From: Desulfurobacterium indicum
GTDB lineage: Bacteria; Aquificota; Aquificia; Desulfurobacteriales; Desulfurobacteriaceae
Length of the DNA: 35,248 nt
Assembly (NCBI RefSeq): GCF_001968985.1
Contig: NZ_MOEN01000015.1
Span: 1 to 35,248, forward strand
Reading direction: 5' to 3'
Below the pieces are notes generated by a model, which saw only the letters and a list, made by a program, of their open reading frames with translations, was not told the origin of the DNA and made no database searches. Made by a program: the position numbers and the translations under genes. Shown here piece after piece: positions 15,049 to 23,337 of this stretch. How positions within the stretch are numbered: position 1 is the stretch's first letter; each line of letters opens with the position of its first letter.

Positions 15049-15645
15049 ATGAAATATCCAAAATTTTTTGACGAAATTGAGAAAATCAAATTGAAAGACG
15101 AACTTGCATCATTTTTGGGTGCAGGAAACGGAATTTTTGAATACTCATACTATGACATGGTTAAGATAACAGGACACAGCTGTGCAACAGTAGCCGGCGG
15201 GTACCTTATAGCATCAGAAGGACTAAAAGTCCTTTACAGAAATGGCGAAATTCCCGAAAGGGGAAAAATCAAGGTAGAGATATCAAAATCACCAACAGAA
15301 AACAATTTCGGAGTTATCGGATTTGTCCTATCAGCAATAACAGGCGCTGGAGGCGATGAAGGCTTCTCAGGAATACCCGACGGAAGATTTAAAAGAAGGG
15401 AGTTGCTGTTTTTTAATGCAGATATAGATTACGACGTTGTTATGACCAGACTTGATACCGGTAAAAAAGTAGGAATCAACTACAACCCTTACGCTGTTGT
15501 AAATCCGAAAAAGATACTGAAAACCGTTCTGAATCCAGACGCAACTGAAGAAGATATCGAAACATTTCCCGAAAGATTTCAGAACATGGTAAAAACTATT
15601 TTTGAGAACAGAGATAAGGTAATTGAGGTAAAAGAAATCTATTAA
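15049..15645 (+). CDS. FmdE-like protein of unknown function
   Basis: This 198-residue protein has a GHSCATVAGGYL stretch near residues 42-53 that resembles the GH-x-CP-x(n)-GY signature of the FmdE family, a family named from an operon for formylmethanofuran dehydrogenase. Family members bind metal through the His and Cys. The later GVIGFVLSAITGAGGDEGF segment fits the same fold. There is no other sign of methanofuran metabolism, so the substrate is unknown. No zinc-finger tail is seen. Its SD is sealed in a hairpin (15004-15048). Confidence 0.55.
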   Translation: MKYPKFFDEIEKIKLKDELASFLGAGNGIFEYSYYDMVKITGHSCATVAGGYLIASEGLKVLYRNGEIPERGKIKVEISKSPTENNFGVIGFVLSAITGAGGDEGFSGIPDGRFKRRELLFFNADIDYDVVMTRLDTGKKVGINYNPYAVVNPKKILKTVLNPDATEEDIETFPERFQNMVKTIFENRDKVIEVKEIY

Positions 15646-15665
15646 AAATAGCACCTTTTATTTTT

Positions 15666-16017
15666 TGGTGGAGGTGGCGGGAATCGAACCCGCGTCCGGA
15701 GATGCGGTCCGGATAGCTTCTACACGCTTAGCCTGTGTTTTACCGTTTCGCTTCGGAGTTAGCCCACAGGCAGGCGCTCCGAAGCTATCCCCGTAAATTT
15801 TCGGCTATCACCTCCGGGGAAAAGGTGATAACCTATCTCCCCTCTCTGTCGCCCTACCTGCAGCCGGGGAGATGAGCTACAGGGGGCGTCGCTGCGTTAT
15901 TAGGCAGCGAGAGCTAAGTTTTCGTCGGCAGCTATTTGCTGTGCCTTTTTTACGAGGTAGGCGCCTCGGCGTGCCGCTATCCGAACCGTTGCATCCCCGT
16001 CGAAACCTGTCACCCCC
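15666..16017 (-). ncRNA. ssrA: transfer-messenger RNA (tmRNA)
   Basis: On the minus strand the RNA begins GGGGGTGACAGGTTTCGACG, the hallmark tmRNA 5' end. It ends with a T-arm-like GGGTTCGATTCCC and an encoded CCA. The 5' GGGGGTG pairs with CACCTCC near the 3' end to form the acceptor stem. The tag frame spans 15944-15897 and reads AQQIAADENLALAA followed by TAA TAA. The C-terminal LAA is the usual protease signal. With SmpB this RNA rescues stalled ribosomes and tags the nascent protein. Length 352 bases, one-piece type. Confidence 0.97.
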
Positions 16018-16106
16018 ATTATTTATGAAAACTAATGAGGGCAAACACAATAAACCCTATTCAATTTTGCATAATAGTAATTTATGCTATAATGAAATTT
16101 TGGCAA

Positions 16107-17120
16107 TCACTTCATCAACAGTTCTTTAGCCCACTTAACGTTAAATCCCTGTTTCAAAATTAGAAAAGCCTCATCCCTCTTAGAAAGTTGAGAGTGCCAC
16201 ACTCCAGAGTACATAAACAGAAAAATAACTCCCATAAAAGTTCCTACCAAAAGGGCAGGATAAAGTAATGAGGGAATTTCCCTACCCAAAATTTGAAGCC
16301 TCACAGCATTTTTATTGCAGGCACTTCTACAATCAAGGCACATAGTGCATTCTGTATTATTAAATTCAACACTTTTATAAGGTTTAAGTCCCACAATGCA
16401 TTTTGAACACAGTTTGCAATTGTTACACTTCTCTGGGCACCTTCTAAGGTGTGTAAAAGAAAACAAATTGAAAATTCCGTAAAACGCACCTAAAGGGCAC
16501 AGATATTTGCACCAAAATCTCGGAATAATAACGGAAAGGAGCACTATTATCGCAAGTATAAGAGCAACCACCGGCCTATTACCTTTGAAAAGTTCAATCC
16601 AGAATTTAAAAAGTTCAATATCGGCAGTGGCATTGATATTTTGATTCATCATAGCCATCATCTGAGCGGGTATTTGAAAGATAATGTATAAAATCCAGGC
16701 AAGTAAAATAAATTTAATTGAGCGTAAAGAATAATCAATAAAGTTATAAAACTTCCAGCTCTTTATCTTTTCTCCAAAATTATCAATCTTTTTAAAAAAA
16801 GAGAGCTTATTTCTAACAAAAGTGATATAATCTTGAATTGTTCCAACAGGACAGATGAAACTGCAAAACCCCTTACCCAAAATAAACGTTGTAACTATCG
16901 CAGCTACCATTATCGCCATTGCAGCAGGATGAAAAGGATCCGTTACTCCACTTCTAATTTTCATAATGATGTCATAAACGCCGGAAATAGGACAGAAACC
17001 ATCCATAAAATCGGGACGGACTGCACCGTAGTAGACAAATTGAGCATACTTATAGACTCCGTAAACTACCAGAAGAAAAAAAGCGGTCTGAACGAGCCAT
17101 CTGATTTTTCTTACATTCAT
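16107..17120 (-). CDS. NapH-like polyferredoxin membrane protein
   Basis: This integral inner-membrane iron-sulfur protein has about 337 residues. Two C-X3-CP motifs (CSFICPVG and CKYLCPLG) near the membrane helices are typical of NapH/NosR/MauN-type quinol-oxidising proteins. Two ferredoxin-like 4Fe-4S motifs follow (CPEKCNNCKLCSKC and CTMCLDCRSAC). About five transmembrane helices can be seen. It probably passes electrons from menaquinol to a periplasmic or membrane oxidoreductase, but no partner gene is next to it. The frame extends to a GTG at 17132. The GGAG at 17127-17130 is better spaced for the ATG at 17120; 17123 is a close alternative. Confidence 0.8.
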   Translation of the reverse strand: MNVRKIRWLVQTAFFLLVVYGVYKYAQFVYYGAVRPDFMDGFCPISGVYDIIMKIRSGVTDPFHPAAMAIMVAAIVTTFILGKGFCSFICPVGTIQDYITFVRNKLSFFKKIDNFGEKIKSWKFYNFIDYSLRSIKFILLAWILYIIFQIPAQMMAMMNQNINATADIELFKFWIELFKGNRPVVALILAIIVLLSVIIPRFWCKYLCPLGAFYGIFNLFSFTHLRRCPEKCNNCKLCSKCIVGLKPYKSVEFNNTECTMCLDCRSACNKNAVRLQILGREIPSLLYPALLVGTFMGVIFLFMYSGVWHSQLSKRDEAFLILKQGFNVKWAKELLMK

Positions 17121-17151
17121 CATACTCTCCACATTTCTGCTATTTGATTTA

Positions 17152-17179
17152 AAAATAGACCGCTTTTAATTTTTGGCAA
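17152..17179 (-). promoter_or_regulatory. possible promoter for the NapH-like gene
   Basis: On the minus strand, TTGCCA (17174-17179) and TATTTT (17152-17157) are separated by 16 bases. Confidence 0.4.
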
Positions 17180-17214
17180 ATAAATAAATTTATTGTTTCA
17201 TTAAAAACAGAAAG

Positions 17215-18438
17215 TTATTCTCCTGCTATTTTCACATTTTCCGGTTTTATTCTGGCAAACCTTCTCTTTCCAACTTGAAGGATTAACTCTTTTTCAAAAA
17301 CATCAACTTTTTTGTTCTCATCAAGGACCTTCTCTCCATCTATCCTGACACCACCACCTTTTATTTGTCTCCTACCTTCAGACGTACTCTTGACAAGCCC
17401 CGCTTCCTTTAAAAGTCTCGGAAGCCATATAGGATTTTCCGGTAGCTTAACCTCTGGTTCGGGAATCTCTTCTGGAAGCTCTCTCTTTGAGAAAACTCTC
17501 TCAAAATGTGCTCTTGCTTCTTTTGCAGCTTCTTCTCCGTGGAATGTCGAAACAATAATTTCAGCAAGCTTCTTTTTAGCTTCCATAGGATGAAGCTTTC
17601 CTTCGGCTACCTCATTCTTCATCTTTTCTATTTCTTCCTGAGGCAGCCTTGTAACAAGCTCATAGTAACGCCACATGAGCTCATCGGAAATCCTCATGAC
17701 CTTACCGAACTGCTCTTTCGGATCTTCCATTATGCCGATGTAGTTTCCAAGAGACTTACTCATCTTCTGAACACCGTCAAGTCCCTCAAGAATGGGCATC
17801 ATTATGCAGGTCTGCTGGGATTTGCCATATTCTCTTTGAAGATGTCTCCCTACGAGCAGATTAAACTTTTGATCAGTTCCTCCAAGCTCAACATCAGCTT
17901 CAAGAGCAACAGAGTCATAACCCTGTAAAAGGGGATACAAAAATTCGTGAATGTGAATCGGCCTGTTCTCAGCAAACCTTTTTGCAAAATCATCTCTTTC
18001 AAGCATACGTGCAACTGTATATTTTGAAGCAAGCCTTATAAGATCTGCCGAAGACATTCCAGAAAGCCATTCACTGTTGAAAACAACAACTGTTTTTTCA
18101 GGATCAAGAATCTTGTAAACTTGCTGGGCATAAGTTTCAGCATTCTTTAAAACCTCTTCCCTCGTTAAAGGTGGTCTCGTTTCGCTTTTCCCGGTAGGAT
18201 CGCCAATCATCGCCGTAAAATCACCTATAAGGAAATAAACCGTGTGCCCTAACTCTTGAAAATCTCTCAACTTCCAGAGCAATACCGTATGTCCAAGGTG
18301 AAGATCCGGAGCCGTCGGGTCAAAGCCAGCTTTTACCTTCAAAACCTTCCCTTTTTTTAATTTTTCAAGGAGTTCCTCTTCTCCAATAATTTCAGCAACG
18401 CCTCTTTTTATAATCTCAAGTTGCTTTTCAGGATTCAT
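17215..18438 (-). CDS. tyrS: tyrosyl-tRNA synthetase
   Basis: This class I synthetase charges tRNA-Tyr. The 407-residue protein has the HIGH-type motif as HLGH (47-50), a KMSKS motif in [11 protein letters not shown], and an S4 RNA-binding domain at the C-terminus (about 345-407, with [14 protein letters not shown]). The length and the HLGH form suit the TyrRS branch common in thermophiles and cyanobacteria. Its start overlaps the end of the N-acetyltransferase gene by 4 bases (ATGA). It is the last gene of a four-gene overlapping operon starting at lysS. Confidence 0.95.
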   Translation of the reverse strand: MNPEKQLEIIKRGVAEIIGEEELLEKLKKGKVLKVKAGFDPTAPDLHLGHTVLLWKLRDFQELGHTVYFLIGDFTAMIGDPTGKSETRPPLTREEVLKNAETYAQQVYKILDPEKTVVVFNSEWLSGMSSADLIRLASKYTVARMLERDDFAKRFAENRPIHIHEFLYPLLQGYDSVALEADVELGGTDQKFNLLVGRHLQREYGKSQQTCIMMPILEGLDGVQKMSKSLGNYIGIMEDPKEQFGKVMRISDELMWRYYELVTRLPQEEIEKMKNEVAEGKLHPMEAKKKLAEIIVSTFHGEEAAKEARAHFERVFSKRELPEEIPEPEVKLPENPIWLPRLLKEAGLVKSTSEGRRQIKGGGVRIDGEKVLDENKKVDVFEKELILQVGKRRFARIKPENVKIAGE

Positions 18439-18905
18439 TCATCTCCTCCTGTTCTAATTTCCATGGCCGTTTCGTCACAGTTTGGAAACTTTACACAATT
18501 TATGCAGTCACGCCATATCTTTTGCGGCAGTGCATTTTTATCTATCTGTTCAAAACCCAATTTCTTAAAAAACTCAATCTGATAGGTAAGTGTGAATATC
18601 CTGTTTATTCCAAGAACTTCAGCATCTTTAAGACAACTTTCAACAAGCGCCGAACCTATTCCCTGCCTTACCCGTTCCGGATGGACTGCAAGAGAACGAA
18701 CCTCGGCAAGATTATCCCAGACAACAGTCAACGCACATACGCCCAGAATTTTTCCATCTTCCTCGTAAACGAAGAAGTCCCTTATGCTTTCATAAATACT
18801 GTTTAAAGAACGAGGTAGCATCAATCCCTTTTTTGCATATTCATTAATGAGGAACTGTATGGCTTCCGCATCTTTTATTGTTGCTTTTCTTATTATTCCC
18901 TTCAA
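18435..18905 (-). CDS. short N-acetylglutamate synthase (GNAT family)
   Basis: This 156-residue single-domain acetyltransferase matches the short NAGS type, which makes N-acetylglutamate, the first step of arginine synthesis. The GNAT acetyl-CoA loop is [11 protein letters not shown], preceded by [10 protein letters not shown]. The C-terminal [16 protein letters not shown] cysteine cluster is characteristic of this ArgA-like group and may bind metal. The kinase-like domain of classical ArgA is absent, as expected for this type. It overlaps lolC/E upstream and tyrS downstream by 4 bases each. Confidence 0.78.
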   Translation of the reverse strand: MKGIIRKATIKDAEAIQFLINEYAKKGLMLPRSLNSIYESIRDFFVYEEDGKILGVCALTVVWDNLAEVRSLAVHPERVRQGIGSALVESCLKDAEVLGINRIFTLTYQIEFFKKLGFEQIDKNALPQKIWRDCINCVKFPNCDETAMEIRTGGDE

Positions 18906-20125
18906 TTTTCACCTGCCCTTAAAACCTTTATAGGATCTGTCTTGGCAGCTTTCTTAGCAGGGTAAATTGTTGCCAGGACACTTATCAATATAGCCGCTAT
19001 ACCGGCAATTATACAGTCTGACGCCTGAAGTTTAAACGGCAGGTGATCTATATAATAAACATCAGGAGGTAAGGCTATAAGCTTATATTTTTCACCAAGA
19101 AATGAAATACCAATACCCAAAATTTCTCCTATCACCGTCCCTATTATGCCTATCAAAAAACCTTGAGCCATAAATATTTTAAGAATAAATCCATCTTGAG
19201 CACCAAGTGTTTTCAGTATTGCAATGTCTTTACTTCGGTAGTTTACGTTCATCATGAGAAGGCTTGAAATGTTAAAAGAAGCCACTATAACAATAAGTGT
19301 CAATATCAAAAACATTGCCAACTTCTCAAGTTTCAGGGCTGAAAATAGACTTTTGTTCATTGATATCCAATCGTTAACCGTGAATCCCGGACCTAAAACT
19401 TTTCTTATCTTTCTTTCAACGAGTTTAACATTGTCGGGATTATCAAGCTTTACCATCAAACCTGTCGGTTGCTTTACATTAAACATTTCCTTCACCGTAT
19501 CCATATGAGCAAGGACTAAAGCCGAATCAAACTGATACATCCCGACATTAAAAATACCTACAACTTTAAAGCGGCCGGTTTTCGGAATATAACCGAAAGG
19601 CGTTTTTGTTCCCATTGGAGTAATAAGAGTTATAACGTCACCAACGGAAACGCCTATCGTATCTGCCAGAGTTTCACCTATTACCGCACCTCTTGGTGTT
19701 TTTTCAAAATTCTTCCAGCTACCCATAACAAGATGAGATGGAATATCCGTTATATCAGGCTCTTTGGAAGGAACACATCCCCTTAAAGTGCCTCCGGAAA
19801 ATGAGTGAGTACCAGCAGAAACCATCACAGGAATATATATGAACGGTTCCACTCCTTTAACGTGAGAGAGAGCAGAAATCTTTTTTTCTGCCTCTCCATA
19901 AGAAGTTTTCAGCTCGGTTCCCATGACAATTATGTCTGCGTTACTGGCGAGAAGCCTCTCTTTTATGGCACTCTGAAACCCTGTCATAACAGAATTCACA
20001 ATGATAAGAGCAGCCACTCCTACAACAACACCGAGTACAGCAATAAGAAAAACGAAAGAAAGGTAGCCACCTCCCCTTCGCGGTTTAACCGTTCTTAAAG
20101 AAAACCATTCTATAAGTTTATTCAT
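18902..20125 (-). CDS. LolC/LolE-type lipoprotein-releasing ABC transporter permease
   Basis: This 407-residue inner-membrane permease has one N-terminal helix (LSFVFLIAVLGVVVGVAALI), a large periplasmic MacB/LolE-like domain of about 50-260, and three C-terminal helices ending near the YPAKKAAKTDPIKVLR signature. It would extract lipoproteins from the inner membrane for transport outward, together with a LolD ATPase. A single LolC/E, acting as a homodimer, is normal outside gammaproteobacteria. No lolD is in the window. It overlaps lysS by 8 bases; lysS next to lolC/E is a known arrangement. Confidence 0.85.
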   Translation of the reverse strand: MNKLIEWFSLRTVKPRRGGGYLSFVFLIAVLGVVVGVAALIIVNSVMTGFQSAIKERLLASNADIIVMGTELKTSYGEAEKKISALSHVKGVEPFIYIPVMVSAGTHSFSGGTLRGCVPSKEPDITDIPSHLVMGSWKNFEKTPRGAVIGETLADTIGVSVGDVITLITPMGTKTPFGYIPKTGRFKVVGIFNVGMYQFDSALVLAHMDTVKEMFNVKQPTGLMVKLDNPDNVKLVERKIRKVLGPGFTVNDWISMNKSLFSALKLEKLAMFLILTLIVIVASFNISSLLMMNVNYRSKDIAILKTLGAQDGFILKIFMAQGFLIGIIGTVIGEILGIGISFLGEKYKLIALPPDVYYIDHLPFKLQASDCIIAGIAAILISVLATIYPAKKAAKTDPIKVLRAGEN

Positions 20126-21644
20126 CAGTCTCTTCTTCTTTTTTCTCCGGCTTTAACTGAGGAAATAAAAGCACCTCTCTTATTGAATCTTTATCTGTAA
20201 AGAGCATTGTAAGCCTGTCTATACCTATACCTTCTCCTGCCGTTGGTGGCATACCGTATTCAAGTGCCCTTACAAAATCCTCATCATAAGCCATAGCCTC
20301 ATCATCACCTTTTGCCTTCTCCTGAAGCTGCTGAAGAAATCTCTTTGCCTGCTCTTCAGGATTATTAAGCTCTGAATAGGCGTTAGCTATCTCCTGGCCA
20401 AAAATGAAAAGTTCAAACCTCTCAACAAGTTCCGGATTATCCCTTTTCTCTTTTGCAAGAGGAGAAATCGCTTTCGGGAAATCAATTACAAACGTCGGTT
20501 GAATAAGCTCCGGCTCTATCAAAATCTCAAATAGCTCCTGAACTCTTTTAAAGTGCGAAAGTTTCTCCGCATCTTCAACACCGTGTTTTTTTGCCGCCTC
20601 AAGAACCTTCTGCTCGTCGTGAAGAATCTCATCAACCGTAAGCCCCGTTCTCCTGGCAAGCTCTCCAACGAAAGAAATCCTTTTCCATGGCCTTTCAAAA
20701 GAAATCTTTGTTCCCTGATATTCTATCTCTCTGACACCTTTACCCTTTATCTCATCAAGGAGATATTCAAAAAGCTCTTCTGTCATATCCATCAAATCGT
20801 AATAGTCAGCATAAGCCATATACCACTCTATCATCGTAAATTCAGGGTTATGCCTCGTGCTTATACCTTCGTTCCTAAAGTTCCTACCTATCTCATAAAC
20901 CCTGTCAAGTCCACCGACAATTAATCTCTTCAAGTAAAGTTCGGGGGCTATCCTCAAATAAACATCTATATCAAGGGCATTGTAGTGAGTAATAAACGGC
21001 TTTGCAGCAGCACCGGAAGCAACAGTTTGGAGAATCGGTGTTTCAACTTCCATAAATCCTCTACTGTTCAAGAAGTCTCTTATCTTTTGAATAAGCTTTG
21101 AACGCGTTTTAAAAATATCTCTAACTTCCGGATTTACGATCAGATCAAGATAGCGCTGTCTATATCTTTTTTCTACATCTTTAAGCCCGTGCCACTTTTC
21201 GGGAAGTGGTCTCAAAGACTTTGTAAGCGGTGTCATCTCCTTCACTTCTAAAGTCAGTTCGCCGGTTCTTGTCCTAAAAAGTGTTCCCTTAACCCCGACA
21301 ATATCTCCGATATCTATTAACTTTTTGAAAACTTTGTTATAAAAATCGCCACCCACATCATCTCTTCTTATATAGCACTGAATCCTTCCGGTAGAATCCT
21401 GAATATGAAAAAATGCTGCCTTTCCCATAATCCTCATAGAAACTATTCTTCCGGCAAGAGAAAACGTATCCTCAGGCAGTTTTTCTTCTTCTCTTTCCTC
21501 TTCATTCTTTGTCCTGCCAAATTTCTCTATAAGTTCACCGCAAGTAGCGTTGGTTTCATACTTGTAAGCGTAAGGATTAAAACCTTCTTCCTTCCATCTT
21601 TCAGCTTTCTCTTTACGAATTTCCATGATGGTCTTTTCAGCCAT
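20118..21644 (-). CDS. lysS: lysyl-tRNA synthetase, class II
   Basis: This 508-residue class II synthetase charges tRNA-Lys. An OB-fold anticodon domain occupies about 60-165. The catalytic domain follows, with motif 2 around FRNEGISTRHNPEFTM and motif 3 GIGIDRLTMLF. The C-terminus is an acidic tail (EKKEEETDE) partly encoded in the overlap with lolC/E. It is first in the lysS - lolC/E - NAGS - tyrS operon, with a promoter at 21688-21715 that is back-to-back with the one for the Mla genes. Confidence 0.96.
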   Translation of the reverse strand: MAEKTIMEIRKEKAERWKEEGFNPYAYKYETNATCGELIEKFGRTKNEEEREEEKLPEDTFSLAGRIVSMRIMGKAAFFHIQDSTGRIQCYIRRDDVGGDFYNKVFKKLIDIGDIVGVKGTLFRTRTGELTLEVKEMTPLTKSLRPLPEKWHGLKDVEKRYRQRYLDLIVNPEVRDIFKTRSKLIQKIRDFLNSRGFMEVETPILQTVASGAAAKPFITHYNALDIDVYLRIAPELYLKRLIVGGLDRVYEIGRNFRNEGISTRHNPEFTMIEWYMAYADYYDLMDMTEELFEYLLDEIKGKGVREIEYQGTKISFERPWKRISFVGELARRTGLTVDEILHDEQKVLEAAKKHGVEDAEKLSHFKRVQELFEILIEPELIQPTFVIDFPKAISPLAKEKRDNPELVERFELFIFGQEIANAYSELNNPEEQAKRFLQQLQEKAKGDDEAMAYDEDFVRALEYGMPPTAGEGIGIDRLTMLFTDKDSIREVLLFPQLKPEKKEEETDE

Positions 21645-21687
21645 TTACGTCTCCTTCTTTTGAATTTAGCCAAATGCAGAGTGTAAT

Positions 21688-21715
21688 ATTATAATCTTAT
21701 TGCTAAGATTGTTAA
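21688..21715 (-). promoter_or_regulatory. sigma-70-type promoter for the lysS operon
   Basis: On the minus strand, TTAACA (21710-21715) and a perfect TATAAT (21688-21693) are separated by 16 bases. The -35 overlaps the -35 of the divergent promoter. Confidence 0.65.
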
Positions 21716-21737
21716 ATCCCAACTTGTGGTCTATAGT
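21709..21737 (+). promoter_or_regulatory. sigma-70-type promoter for the MCE transporter operon
   Basis: TTGTTA (21709-21714) and TATAGT (21732-21737) are separated by 17 bases. The -35 is shared with the divergent lysS promoter, so the two polymerases would compete. Confidence 0.6.
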
Positions 21738-21776
21738 AGAATTAGAGCGTTAACTTTTGAATGAGAGGTTTAACCT

Positions 21777-22556
21777 GTGAAACTTTTTGAAATAACCGGC
21801 AAAATAGTCATCCATTTTCTTGAATTTATCGGAAGATGGTTTTTAATAGCCGGTAAAGCAGTCTCTCTCGCCTTTAAAAAACCTTTAAGAATAGGAAGGT
21901 ACTTTTATTATCTTGCAACAATCGGAGCTGACTCTTTTCCAGTAATAGCAATTACATCTCTTTTTACCGGTGGTGTTATAGCTCTCGAAACCTACAACGC
22001 TTTTCATCGATTTAACGCAGAATACCTGATTGGAGCGGTTGTCGGTATATCCATGGCAAGGGAACTAAGTCCCGTTTTAACGGCACTTCTCGTAACGGCC
22101 AGAACCGGTTCTGCAATGGCAGCGGAGATCGGAACAATGAAGGTGACTGAACAGATTGATGCCCTGGAAATGATGGCCGTAAATCCAATAAAGTATCTGA
22201 TAACTCCGAGAGTATACGCAACCATTATAGGAACTGTCGTTCTGACAATCCTATCGGACATCATAGGTTTCATAGGGGGATACATAGTTGGCGTAAAGAT
22301 GTTTCATATAAACAGCACACTGTTTATGAGATACACTCAGAATTTTATGACAATGGACGATATATGGCACGGACTCATCAAGGCAGCTTTTTTCGGATTT
22401 ATCCTATCAGTAACAAGCTGTCTATACGGATACTACACCAGAGGTGGAGCAAGAGGCGTGGGAGAAGCTACAACAAAAGCGGTGGTTACCTCATCAATGG
22501 CTATTCTCATATTTGACTACATAATTACCTCTATTTTGAGAGCAATGAACCTTTAA
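21777..22556 (+). CDS. MlaE-type permease of an MCE lipid ABC transporter
   Basis: This 259-residue membrane protein has five or so helices and the MlaE signature region (ARELSPVLTALLVTARTGSA and EIGTMKVTEQIDALEMM). MlaE forms the membrane core of phospholipid transporters between inner and outer membranes. The start is GTG with a GAGAGG SD-like site. It is the first gene of mlaE-mlaF-mlaD and is divergent from lysS. No mlaB or mlaC follows, as is common outside gammaproteobacteria. Confidence 0.92.
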   Translation: MKLFEITGKIVIHFLEFIGRWFLIAGKAVSLAFKKPLRIGRYFYYLATIGADSFPVIAITSLFTGGVIALETYNAFHRFNAEYLIGAVVGISMARELSPVLTALLVTARTGSAMAAEIGTMKVTEQIDALEMMAVNPIKYLITPRVYATIIGTVVLTILSDIIGFIGGYIVGVKMFHINSTLFMRYTQNFMTMDDIWHGLIKAAFFGFILSVTSCLYGYYTRGGARGVGEATTKAVVTSSMAILIFDYIITSILRAMNL

Positions 22557-22566
22557 CGGAGAATGA

Positions 22567-23337
22567 ATGGAGATTGCAATTAAAGTTGAAAACCTGAAAA
22601 AACGCTTTGGAAATAAGGTTATACACGACGGCGTCTCGTTTGAGGTTTATGACAAAGAGATATTCGTCATTATGGGACCTTCAGGAACGGGAAAAAGCGT
22701 GCTATTAAAACAGATATCCGGACTGATAACTCCAGATGCTGGAAGGGTCATCGTTTACGGAAAAGACGTTTTTTCCTTATCCGAAGATGAGAAATTCCAT
22801 TTTAGAGAGGAACTCACATACGTATTCCAGGGAGGAGCTCTATTTGACTCTTTAACCGTATGGGAAAACGTTGCATTTTTTCTTCTGGAAAACAAGGAGC
22901 TTCCGCCAGAAGAAGCAAGAAAGCAGGCTGAATATTTCTTATCTCTTGTCGGCATGCAGGGCACAGAAGATCTCTACCCTTCGGAACTTTCCGGAGGAAT
23001 GAGAAAAAGAGTTGCAATAGCAAGAGCTCTCTGTGTTAACCCGAAATGTATCATGTTTGACGAACCAACATCAGGGCTTGATCCTGTAATGACAGCTATA
23101 ATTGACATGATGATTTTAAAACTTAAAAATGAACTCAACAAAACGTGTGTTGTTGTCAGCCACGACATTAAAAGTGCTTTCAGAATAGCTGATCGAATGG
23201 CTATTTTGTGGAACGGGAAAATATTGGAAATAGGAAAGCCGGAAGACATAAAAAGGTCACAAAATCCAGCGGTAAGACAATTCATAGAAGGGCTTCCAGA
23301 AGGCCCGATAACAGCTAATTTGGGGTATAGAGGATGA
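22567..23337 (+). CDS. MlaF-type ATPase of an MCE lipid ABC transporter
   Basis: This 256-residue ABC ATPase powers lipid transfer by the MlaE/D complex. Walker A is GPSGTGKS at 37-44. The signature is ELSGGMRKR, Walker B is CIMFDEPTSGLDP and the H-loop is VVVSHDI. The VFQGGALFDSLTVWENV Q-loop region is typical of the MlaF group. It lies 10 bases after mlaE and overlaps the MCE gene by 4 bases (ATGA). Confidence 0.93.
   Translation: MEIAIKVENLKKRFGNKVIHDGVSFEVYDKEIFVIMGPSGTGKSVLLKQISGLITPDAGRVIVYGKDVFSLSEDEKFHFREELTYVFQGGALFDSLTVWENVAFFLLENKELPPEEARKQAEYFLSLVGMQGTEDLYPSELSGGMRKRVAIARALCVNPKCIMFDEPTSGLDPVMTAIIDMMILKLKNELNKTCVVVSHDIKSAFRIADRMAILWNGKILEIGKPEDIKRSQNPAVRQFIEGLPEGPITANLGYRG

Noticed and set aside
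15872-16129. 85-codon open frame on the plus strand
   Set aside because: It lies across the tmRNA gene, whose RNA features are decisive.
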